Assembly: GCF_000720485.1 (NCBI RefSeq)
Contig: NZ_JOAX01000030.1
Location: 1 to 64,000 of the forward strand
Length of the DNA: 64,000 nt
Reading direction: 5' to 3'
Source: Streptomyces ochraceiscleroticus
GTDB taxonomy: Bacteria; Actinomycetota; Actinomycetes; Streptomycetales; Streptomycetaceae
Of this stretch, positions 55,758 to 64,000 are shown piece by piece; the stretch's first letter is position 1, and the number at the start of each line of letters is the position of its first letter. A program made the position numbers and the translations under genes. The notes under the pieces are model-generated. The model was not told where the DNA came from, ran no database searches, and saw nothing but the letters and a program-made list of their open reading frames with translations.

Positions 55758-56384
55758 TTATGCCTCGAACGGCCGGGCCGGCCACGGGGCCTCGGCCGGA
55801 CGCAGCGCCTCCAGGCCGTCGCCCGACTGCGCGGCCAGCAGCGACAGCACGCCGACGACCAGGCAGTTGTTGTGCAGCTCGCCGGCCAGCACGCCGCGCG
55901 CGAGGTCGGCGACCGGCACCCGCGCCAGCTCCATGTCGGCCTCTTCCTCCTCGACCTCGAAGCGCTCGCCCTCCGCCTCGGAGAGATCACGGGCCAGGAA
56001 GATCCGTACGGCCTCGTCGCAGCCACCGGGGGTGGTGTAGACGTCGGTCAGCACCCGCCAATCCTCGGCCTTGACGTGCGCCTCCTCGTACAGCTCGCGC
56101 TGGGCGGCGTGCAGCGGGTTCTCGCCGGGCACGTCCAGCAGCCCGGCCGGGATCTCCCAGAGCTTGTGGCGTACGGGGTGGCGGTACTGGCGCAGCACCA
56201 GCACCCGGCCCTCGTCGTCCAGGGCCAGTACGGCCACCGAGCCCGGGTGGACCTGGTAGTCCCGCTTCACGGTGGCGCCGTCCGGCATGACGACCTCGTC
56301 CGTGCGGACGCTGGTCTTGTTACCGGTGAACGGGGTCGCCGTCGCGGTGATCCGCCACTCCTCGGGGGTGTCCTTGATGGCCAT
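55758..56384 (-). CDS. NUDIX hydrolase, ADP-ribose pyrophosphatase type
   Basis: A 208-aa NUDIX enzyme. The box GLLDVPGENPLHAAQRELYEEAHVKA carries R-E-x-x-E-E with a Glu-Asn replacing the usual spacing. Upstream VAVLALDDEGRVLVLRQYRHPVRHKLWEIPAG is the ADP-ribose pyrophosphatase pattern (RQYRxP). It hydrolyses ADP-ribose or related NDP-sugars to AMP and ribose-5-phosphate. ATG 56384 has GGAGG 6 bases upstream. It lies directly downstream of pyrG after a terminator, and 202 bp before the NB-ARC/TPR gene. Confidence 0.92.
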   Translation of the reverse strand: MAIKDTPEEWRITATATPFTGNKTSVRTDEVVMPDGATVKRDYQVHPGSVAVLALDDEGRVLVLRQYRHPVRHKLWEIPAGLLDVPGENPLHAAQRELYEEAHVKAEDWRVLTDVYTTPGGCDEAVRIFLARDLSEAEGERFEVEEEEADMELARVPVADLARGVLAGELHNNCLVVGVLSLLAAQSGDGLEALRPAEAPWPARPFEA

Positions 56385-56408
56385 GCGCGTCCTCCCAAAC
56401 AAGCAGAA

Positions 56409-56442
56409 ACCGGGGTACGGACCGCAAAGTCCGCACCCCGGT
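56409..56442 (-). terminator. Terminator of pyrG
   Basis: ACCGGGGT/ACCCCGGT outer and CGGAC/GTCCG inner stems around one mismatch, loop CGCAAA (56409-56442), starting 23 bp past the pyrG stop and ending 25 bp before the NUDIX start. Confidence 0.75.
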
Positions 56443-56465
56443 AACCGTATCCCCCGGCAGGTCGC

Positions 56466-58127
<1,662 letters not shown>

Positions 58128-58555
58128 GGCCAAGACGGAACTCCCGTGGTCGCGAAGTGAAAGTGCGGAGCGGCGCGAGCCCGGATTTCCAGGGGTGCCG
58201 TCGCTGCGGTCGGGGGTGCCGGGGCCTAGGCCCGTTCCCACCGGTCCACGGGGTACCAGGCTATCAGCGACAGAGCGTGGTCGCTCCCGCCCGCGCGGGG
58301 CGGAATGCATCGCTCCCCGTATCCGGCCCCCGACGTGACGCAGGCCACCCATTCGGCCCAGCCCCGGGAAGCGGAGCGTCGCGCGGATGTCACATGAGCG
58401 TCGTATCCTGCTCGGGCACTCGCATCGGGCCATCCGGAACGGCATCACCCCCAACCGAATACCGGACCAGCAGCTCGGCGGGGTTTTCAATGGGCAGGAC
58501 GGAAGATCTACACGTCCCACGGGGGGCGTCACCCCAGTTCGAACGGGAGATGTAC
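58128..58555. other. 428-bp divergent region between pyrG and the GH15 gene
   Basis: No additional gene is convincing. It must contain both promoters; TAGCCT-like elements occur on the minus strand near 58258. I saw no large palindrome or riboswitch. Confidence 0.4.
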
Positions 58556-60376
58556 GTGGCCGGGCGCATCGAGGACTACGCACTCATCGGCGACATGCAG
58601 ACCGCCGCACTTGTCTGCCGGGACGGCACGGTCGACTGGCTGTGCCTGCCCCGGTTCGACTCGCCCGCGGTCTTCGCCGGCCTCCTCGGCACCGAGGAGC
58701 ACGGCTTCTGGCGGCTGGGCCCGGCCGCGGAAGCGGAAGGCGAAACGGAGGGGGTCTCGCCCGCCTCCGACCGGCGGCGCTACCGCGGCGACTCCCTGAT
58801 CCTGGAATCGGAGTGGGACACCCCCGGCGGCACGGTCCGGGTGATCGACTTCATGCCGCCGCGCGACGGCGCGCCGCAGCTCATCCGCATCGTGGAAGGC
58901 GTCAGCGGCAAGGTCGCGATGCGCTCCTCGCTGCGGATGCGGTTCTCCTACGGCTGGGTGGTGCCGTGGGTGCACCAGGTCGACGGCCGCACGGCCGCGG
59001 TCGCGGGCCCGGACTCGGTGTGGTTCGACACCACGGCCGAGACCCACGGCGAGGATCTGACCACGTACTCGGACTTCACCGTCGAGGAGGGGCAGCGGAT
59101 CGCCTTCACGATGAGCTGGCAGCCCTCGCACCACGAGCAGCCGCCGCTCCCCGAGCCGGAGAACGCCCTGACGGCAACCGCGGACTTCTGGCGCGAGTGG
59201 GTCGAGCAGTGCACGTACCACGGCCCCTACCGTGACGCGGTGGTCCGCTCGCTGATCACGCTGAAGGCGCTGACGTACGCGCCGACCGGCGGCATCGTCG
59301 CGGCGCCCACCACCTCGCTGCCCGAGGACATCGGCGGCTCCCGCAACTGGGACTACCGCTTCACCTGGCTCCGGGACGCCGCGATCACCCTCTCCTCCCT
59401 GCTCCGCACGGGATACCGCGAGGAGGCCCGCGCCTGGCGCGAGTGGCTGCTGCGCGCGGTGGCGGGCGACCCGGAGAACCTGCAGATCATGTACGGCATC
59501 GCGGGCGAGCGCGAGCTCGGCGAGAACGAGCTGAACTGGCTGCCGGGGTACGAGAACTCCAAGCCGGTCCGGGTCGGCAACGGCGCCGCCGACCAGCTCC
59601 AGCTCGATGTGTACGGCGAAGTCATCGAGGCGCTGCACCTCGCCCACATGACCGGCCTGGCCCGCAACGACTACGCCTCCCTCCTCCAGATCAAGCTGAT
59701 CCGCTGGGTGGAGAAGCACTGGGACGAGCCGGACGAGGGCATCTGGGAGGTGCGCGGGCCGCGCCGGCACTTCGTCCACTCCAAGGTCATGACCTGGGTC
59801 GCGGTGGACCGCACCATCAAGCTGATGGAGTCCGGGGACGTCGAGGGCCCGCTGGAGGAGTGGAAGGAACTGCGCGACACGATCCACCGGGACGTGTGCG
59901 AGAAGGGCTACGACCCGGAGCGCAACACCTTTACCCAGTCCTACGGCTCCAAGGAGCTGGACGCCTCGCTGCTGCTCATCCCGCAGATGGGCTTTCTGCC
60001 GCCGGACGACAAGCGCGTCATCGGCACGATCGAGGCGATCCAGCGTGAGCTGGCCACGCCCGACGGCTTCATCCTGCGCTACCCCACCTCCTCCGATGCC
60101 GGGGAGGAGAACCTGGACGGCCTGGAGGGTGACGAGGGCGCGTTCCTGGCCTGCTCGTTCTGGCTCGCGGACGACCTGGCGATGATCGGCCGCGTCGAGG
60201 AGGCCCGCAAGCTCTTCGAGAAGCTCCTCTCGCTCCGCAACGACCTGGGCCTGCTGGCCGAGGAGTGGGACTCCAAGGCCGGCCGCCAGGTCGGCAACTT
60301 CCCCCAGGCGTTCAGCCACGTCCCGCTGATCGACACGGCCCTGCGGCTGACGGCGAGCGGGGCGTACGGGGGCTGA
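58556..60376 (+). CDS. Glycoside hydrolase family 15 protein (glucoamylase/trehalase-like)
   Basis: A 606-aa cytosolic GH15. It starts [45 protein letters not shown], the conserved actinobacterial N-terminal beta domain. The (alpha/alpha)6 barrel contains [30 protein letters not shown] and later [23 protein letters not shown]. In actinobacteria this subgroup includes trehalases; glucoamylase activity is the alternative. GTG 58556 is chosen because GGGAG lies 6 bases upstream; ATG 58550 and ATG 58490 are in frame but have poorer sites. No signal peptide. The stop codon lies inside a terminator hairpin. Confidence 0.92.
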   Translation: MAGRIEDYALIGDMQTAALVCRDGTVDWLCLPRFDSPAVFAGLLGTEEHGFWRLGPAAEAEGETEGVSPASDRRRYRGDSLILESEWDTPGGTVRVIDFMPPRDGAPQLIRIVEGVSGKVAMRSSLRMRFSYGWVVPWVHQVDGRTAAVAGPDSVWFDTTAETHGEDLTTYSDFTVEEGQRIAFTMSWQPSHHEQPPLPEPENALTATADFWREWVEQCTYHGPYRDAVVRSLITLKALTYAPTGGIVAAPTTSLPEDIGGSRNWDYRFTWLRDAAITLSSLLRTGYREEARAWREWLLRAVAGDPENLQIMYGIAGERELGENELNWLPGYENSKPVRVGNGAADQLQLDVYGEVIEALHLAHMTGLARNDYASLLQIKLIRWVEKHWDEPDEGIWEVRGPRRHFVHSKVMTWVAVDRTIKLMESGDVEGPLEEWKELRDTIHRDVCEKGYDPERNTFTQSYGSKELDASLLLIPQMGFLPPDDKRVIGTIEAIQRELATPDGFILRYPTSSDAGEENLDGLEGDEGAFLACSFWLADDLAMIGRVEEARKLFEKLLSLRNDLGLLAEEWDSKAGRQVGNFPQAFSHVPLIDTALRLTASGAYGG

Positions 60377-60393
60377 GCCGCCCCCGTACGCCC
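60360..60393. terminator. Terminator overlapping the GH15 stop codon
   Basis: GGGCGTACGGGGGC (60360-60373) pairs with GCCCCCGTACGCCC (60380-60393); the 6-base loop TGAGCC begins with the stop codon. It lies between convergent GH15 and GH64 genes. Confidence 0.8.
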
Positions 60394-60413
60394 GGTCTCG
60401 GCGAGGGCGGCCG

Positions 60414-61574
60414 TCAGAACGGCGTCAGCGTCAGCCTGATCCGGCTGGGGGCGCCGTCCTCGATGTACGAGGCGAAGCCGGCCACGTCGTCGAAGGCGAA
60501 GCCGTACGCCTTGCCGTCCTGGGCGGCGTCGTGCATCACCTTGGCGTAGTGGTTGGCGAGCCGCTGCTGGTAGAAGGCGGCGGGGTCGGTGGTGGGCTGC
60601 TCGGGGTGCGAGGTGAGGGTGGCGCGGTTCAGCGCGGCGCCCAGGATCGCGGCGACCGGGCCCGTGGTGCCGTCGTTGGGCGCGGCGAGGGTGCCGTCGC
60701 AGAAGAGCACGTCGCGGGTGCTGGGCTTGCTGAACGAGACGCTCGCCGGGCCGGTGAAGGAGAGCTTGTCCCCGGCGACCCGGCCGGTGAAGGTGCCCGC
60801 GTTGGTGGTGACCTTCAGGTCCTTGGAGGCGTACGCCGACCATGCCTCGTCGATGGCCGGGGCGAGGTAGTCCTTGGCGAACCGGCCGCTGTCCAGGCCG
60901 TGGCCGGGGGCGATGACCCGCTTGTCGTCGACGACCAGGTCACCGAAGCCCTCGATGCCGGCGAGGTCCGAGAAGATCTTCGCGCGGGCGCCGTCCTTCA
61001 GCAGACCCGCCGTCTGGTCCTTCGCGCCGGTGAGCTGGATCGCCAGTGGCACGCTGAACATGTCGACCATGGTGGTGTTGCAGTACATGCCGCCGTCGTT
61101 GTACGTGAACTCCGCGCAGTCGTGCAGGACTCCGTAGTTGGGGTCGGAGTCCACCCAGCCGGCCGGGTAGGCCAGCGCCGCCTTGCCGTTGCCGTCCTCG
61201 ACGGCCTTGAACTTCAGCTTGCCGCCGAGCGCGGTGTAGATCCGCCCGGACATCTTCGGCAGCGTCAGGGTGGTGGTGCCGCTCGCGGCGAGCGGTATCG
61301 CGTAGTCGGTGAAGCCGTCCGAGCCGTTGTCGGACACGGCGACGGGCTTCAGCTCTCCTTCGGGGGTGACGCGGACCTGCTGGGTGCCGTCGTTGCCGAC
61401 GATGTAGACGTACACCGATGAGTTCTGGAACTCCCCGGAGTCGTTGGCGATTTCCAGCGGAAGCCCCGCGGCCTTCGTACGGCCGGGTGCGCCGCTCGCG
61501 TGGCCGGCGAGGGCGAATCCGGTACCGACGACGCCCGCGGCGAGGCCACCGAGCAGGGTGCGACGAGTGATCAC
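60414..61574 (-). CDS. Secreted GH64 beta-1,3-glucanase
   Basis: A 386-aa protein with a twin-arginine signal (MITRRTLLGGLAAGVVGTGFALAG) for Tat export. The mature part matches GH64 laminaripentaose-producing glucanases: an N-terminal barrel domain (VYVYIVGNDGTQQVR) and the cleft segment LHDCAEFTYNDGGMYCNTTMVDMFSVPLAIQLTG, which carries the catalytic Glu and Asp. Substrates are fungal or algal beta-1,3-glucans. GTG 61574 has AAGGAG 7 bases upstream. The LacI-type operator TGAGAGCGCTCTCA sits 26 bp before its start, opposite a divergent LacI gene. Confidence 0.93.
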   Translation of the reverse strand: MITRRTLLGGLAAGVVGTGFALAGHASGAPGRTKAAGLPLEIANDSGEFQNSSVYVYIVGNDGTQQVRVTPEGELKPVAVSDNGSDGFTDYAIPLAASGTTTLTLPKMSGRIYTALGGKLKFKAVEDGNGKAALAYPAGWVDSDPNYGVLHDCAEFTYNDGGMYCNTTMVDMFSVPLAIQLTGAKDQTAGLLKDGARAKIFSDLAGIEGFGDLVVDDKRVIAPGHGLDSGRFAKDYLAPAIDEAWSAYASKDLKVTTNAGTFTGRVAGDKLSFTGPASVSFSKPSTRDVLFCDGTLAAPNDGTTGPVAAILGAALNRATLTSHPEQPTTDPAAFYQQRLANHYAKVMHDAAQDGKAYGFAFDDVAGFASYIEDGAPSRIRLTLTPF

Positions 61575-61599
61575 GAGATGGCTCCTTGTGGGGGGTGGG

Positions 61600-61613
61600 T
61601 GAGAGCGCTCTCA
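61600..61613. promoter_or_regulatory. Perfect LacI-family operator TGAGAGCGCTCTCA
   Basis: 14-bp palindrome between divergent GH64 and LacI genes. It closely resembles the Streptomyces CebR site TGGGAGCGCTCCCA and the general LacI core GCGC. Only one copy was noticed in the window. Confidence 0.85.
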
Positions 61614-61682
61614 AATGAAGTAGGGTCACCCTGCCCACTTCCGGCGGTACCGTCAACCCACCGCGGAAAAGAAGGAGTTCAC

Positions 61683-62729
61683 ATGTCCGTGCCCGGCGGC
61701 CCCCGGCCGACCCTGGAGGCGGTGGCCGCGCTGGCCGGCGTCTCCCGCGCCACCGTCTCCCGCGTCGTCAACGGCGGCACCGGCGTCCGCGCCGAGATCC
61801 GCGAGAAGGTCCAGGAGGCGGTCGCCGAGCTCGGGTACGTCCCCAACATCGCCGCCCGCTCGCTGGTCACCCGCCGCACCGGCGCCGTCGCCGTGGTCAT
61901 CGCCGAGCCCGAGACCCGGGTGTTCTCCGACCCCTTCTTCGCCCAGCAACTGCGCGGCATCGGCCGCGAACTGGGCGCCGCCGACACCCAGTTGCTGCTG
62001 ATGATGGTGGAGAGCGACCGCGACCACGCACGCATCGGCCGCTATCTGTCGGGCGGGCACGTGGACGGCGCGCTGATGTTCTCGCTGCACCGTGCCGATC
62101 CGCTGCCCGCGATGGCCGCGGACTCGGGGCTGCCCACGGTCTTCGGCGGGCGCCCCCACTGGTCGGACGACGGCCCCGCCGGTGCCCGCCCGCTGTACGT
62201 CGACACCGACAACCGCGACGGCGCCCGGCAGGCCGTGCGCCACCTCCTCGGCCGCGGGCGCCGCCGGATCGCCGTCATCACCGGGCCGCTGGACCAGACC
62301 TCGGCCCAGGACCGGCTGGACGGCTACCGCGAGGCGCTGACCGGGCCGGACGCGCCGCCCGTGGACGAGCGGCTGATCGCGGACGGCTCCTTCACGGCGG
62401 AGGGCGGCGAGCGGGCCATGGCCGCGCTGCTCGACTCCGTACCGGACCTGGACGCCGTCTTCGCCTGCTCGGACCTGATGGCCACGGGCGCGCTGCGCAC
62501 GCTGCGGGCGCGCGGCCTTCGGGTGCCGGAGGACGTCGCGGTGGTCGGCTACGACGACCTCGCCCCGGCGGCCTGGGCGGACCCGCCGCTGACCACGGTC
62601 CGCCAGGACGTGCAGGAGATGGGCCGCCTGATGGCCCGCCTGCTCCTGGACCGGCTGGCGACGGACGACGGCGCGCGCCTGGCCCCCGTCGTCACGCCCG
62701 CCACCCTCATCGTCCGCGACTCCGCCTAG
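61683..62729 (+). CDS. LacI family transcriptional regulator
   Basis: A 348-aa regulator. The HTH is PTLEAVAALAGVSRATVSRVVNG with the hinge helix NIAARSLVTRRT, followed by a periplasmic-binding-protein-like ligand domain (VIAEPETRVFSDPFFAQQLRGI, VFACSDLMATGALRTLRARG, VVGYDDLAPAAWADPPLTTVRQ). AAGGAG precedes ATG 61683. The operator at 61600-61613 places it as repressor of the GH64 glucanase and itself, with a beta-1,3-gluco-oligosaccharide as the expected inducer. It ends 7 bp before the convergent amine oxidase gene. Confidence 0.95.
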   Translation: MSVPGGPRPTLEAVAALAGVSRATVSRVVNGGTGVRAEIREKVQEAVAELGYVPNIAARSLVTRRTGAVAVVIAEPETRVFSDPFFAQQLRGIGRELGAADTQLLLMMVESDRDHARIGRYLSGGHVDGALMFSLHRADPLPAMAADSGLPTVFGGRPHWSDDGPAGARPLYVDTDNRDGARQAVRHLLGRGRRRIAVITGPLDQTSAQDRLDGYREALTGPDAPPVDERLIADGSFTAEGGERAMAALLDSVPDLDAVFACSDLMATGALRTLRARGLRVPEDVAVVGYDDLAPAAWADPPLTTVRQDVQEMGRLMARLLLDRLATDDGARLAPVVTPATLIVRDSA

Positions 62730-62736
62730 CGGTACG

Positions 62737-64000
62737 TCACGTCACGTCGGCGATCACTTCACGGGCCGCCCGCTCGCCCTCCGTGGCCCCGCCGTTCATG
62801 AACCCCTGGAAGTCGTACGAGGTGTGCTCGCCGCCAATGTGCACATTGCCCTGGCGGGCGCCCTCATAGCCCGCGTACTTGTGCAGATAGCCCACCGGCC
62901 AGTACGAGTACGCGCCCAGGGCGTACGGATTGCGGTGCCATGCGGAGAGCTGGGCCCGGCCGGTCCAGGCGGCCTTCGTGCCGGGGAAGAAGCGCTCGAT
63001 GTCCGTCAGCCGGCGCTGTGCCAGGTCCCGTACGTACGGGTCGCTCTCCGTCGAGAACGGCCCCGCCGAGGTGAGCGCATGAGCGAGGCTGCCGCCGCCG
63101 TACTGGATGAGGATGCCGCCGGTGCCGGGCTGGGCCTTGGTGGTGTCCCAGGTCTGCTGCGCGTCCAGGTCGGTGAAGCAGTCGCCGGCGCTGACGCCCG
63201 GCCAGGGCCCGCTCCCCCGCCACGGCCGGGCGCTGAACTGCATGTTGAGCTTGGTGCAGTACCCCATCCGCGCGTCCCGCAGCAGGTTCGTCATCCGGGT
63301 GTCGAAGCCGGCCCCACTGAGGTCCAGGCGTTGCAGTACGGGCAGCGGGACGGTCAGGACGGTGTGGTCGGCGGTGACGGTGCGGGTAGTGCCGCGGTCG
63401 CTGAAGGTGAGCGTCTGGGTGCCGTCGGAGTTCCGCGCGACGGCCGTCAGCGACCAGCCCATCCGCAGCGTCCCGGCGGGCAGCGCGGCCGCGATGGCCC
63501 TCGGGAGCTGATCATTGCCGCCGGTGATGTGGTACCGCTCGTCGGACAGCCCCCAGACGTTGAACTTCCCCGGGTTGGGCTGGTAGCCCATGAGCAGGAC
63601 GAGGGCGAGCGCGGACTGGTCGGTGGTGTCGGCGCCGTACTCGACGTTGTAGGCCACGTCGATGAACTGCCCGAGGCGCGAGGCATAGCCGCCGGGCACG
63701 CGGGAGTCGATCCATTCCCGTATCGACATGTTGTCCAGGGCGGTGCCCTCCGGGGTGGTCTGATTCCACCTCACCTCCCCCGCGTTCTGGAGGTCGCTGC
63801 GCAGCGCCTGGTACACCCCCTTGAAGTCCTCGTCCGCCTGGGCGCGCGGGTAGTACGTCCCGTCGAACCAGAGGACTTCCTCCGCGCCGTTGGGGCCCGC
63901 GCCGAGGAAGTCCTCCAGGGGCAGGCCGAAGCGGCGGCAGAGTTCCTGCATCTTCTTGTGTTCGGTGTCGATCAGCTCGCCGCCGATCTCGGAGCTCTGG
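62737..64000 (-). CDS. Flavin monoamine oxidase family protein, N-terminus beyond window
   Basis: Partial: the reading frame is open to base 64000, giving about 421 residues of the middle and C-terminus (visible start ...SSEIGGELIDTEHKKMQEL). It shows the flavin amine oxidase end NVHIGGEHTSYDFQGFMNGGATEGERAAREVI, where GEHTS and the GA-E segment contact FAD. The substrate domain includes WSLTAVARNSDGTQTLTFSDRG and VLTVPLPVLQRLD. The family oxidises amines or L-amino acids, producing H2O2; substrate unknown. A downstream ATG at 63951 is internal, not the true start. Convergent with lacI, gap of 7 bp. Confidence 0.88.
   Translation of the reverse strand, partial: QSSEIGGELIDTEHKKMQELCRRFGLPLEDFLGAGPNGAEEVLWFDGTYYPRAQADEDFKGVYQALRSDLQNAGEVRWNQTTPEGTALDNMSIREWIDSRVPGGYASRLGQFIDVAYNVEYGADTTDQSALALVLLMGYQPNPGKFNVWGLSDERYHITGGNDQLPRAIAAALPAGTLRMGWSLTAVARNSDGTQTLTFSDRGTTRTVTADHTVLTVPLPVLQRLDLSGAGFDTRMTNLLRDARMGYCTKLNMQFSARPWRGSGPWPGVSAGDCFTDLDAQQTWDTTKAQPGTGGILIQYGGGSLAHALTSAGPFSTESDPYVRDLAQRRLTDIERFFPGTKAAWTGRAQLSAWHRNPYALGAYSYWPVGYLHKYAGYEGARQGNVHIGGEHTSYDFQGFMNGGATEGERAAREVIADVT

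Overview
The window is a high-GC actinobacterial chromosome segment, almost certainly Streptomyces. The evidence is GTG and TTG starts, ATGA/GTGA gene junctions, leaderless-type promoters, two streptogrisin-type secreted proteases, resuscitation-promoting-factor (Rpf) proteins, a SepF-like division protein, and a conserved core block (aroH-tyrA-cmk-plsC-der, parA-scpA-scpB, ald, NUDIX, pyrG). From memory, not checked, this core order resembles the S. coelicolor region running from dnaE2 through sflA, parA and ald to pyrG. I found no tRNA, rRNA, CRISPR array, insertion sequence or prophage.

Layout. 1-9.6 kb: error-prone DNA polymerase dnaE2 (3' end cut by the window edge), a membrane protein, two regulator/enzyme pairs (SDR + TetR; amidohydrolase + TetR) with clear palindromic operators, and a metallophosphoesterase. 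9.7-13.5 kb: two streptogrisin-like proteases on either side of a stomatin/SPFH protein. 13.7-25.3 kb: a divergent accessory sulfur cluster. It holds two substrate-binding lipoproteins, two permeases and one ATPase of the polar amino-acid/cystine class, three luciferase-type flavin monooxygenases, a GNAT acetyltransferase, a large FAD/NAD(P) protein and a DUF1684 protein. The rightward arm is preceded by a 23-residue leader peptide ending in Cys and a C-rich, G-poor leader. The inventory parallels the Bacillus ytmI/tcy operon for S-alkylcysteine or organosulfur salvage. 25.5-32.2 kb: SepF homologue, acyl-CoA dehydrogenase, MFS exporter, membrane glycosyltransferase-like protein, PAP2 phosphatase and a small I78-type inhibitor. 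32.7-41.2 kb: a lone cytochrome oxidase subunit I, a WYL regulator overlapping it tail to tail, a glycosyltransferase with an unknown partner, two Rpf proteins and two conserved hypotheticals.

41.3-58.1 kb is core, all on the minus strand: chorismate to tyrosine (aroH, tyrA), cmk, plsC, der, ADP-ribosylglycohydrolase, an rRNA pseudouridine synthase, the scpAB/parA chromosome-organisation operon with a ribbon-helix-helix partner, alanine dehydrogenase, an NB-ARC/TPR protein with an altered Walker A, NUDIX hydrolase and CTP synthase. 58.5-64 kb: a GH15 glucoamylase/trehalase, a GH64 beta-1,3-glucanase with a divergent LacI regulator and a perfect LacI-type operator, and a flavin amine oxidase cut by the right edge.

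The items most worth following up are the sulfur cluster with its leader-peptide control, the parA-RHH-scpAB operon, the Arg-for-Lys Walker A in the NB-ARC protein, and a terminator-like hairpin that would bury the ribosome binding site of the ADP-ribosylglycohydrolase gene.
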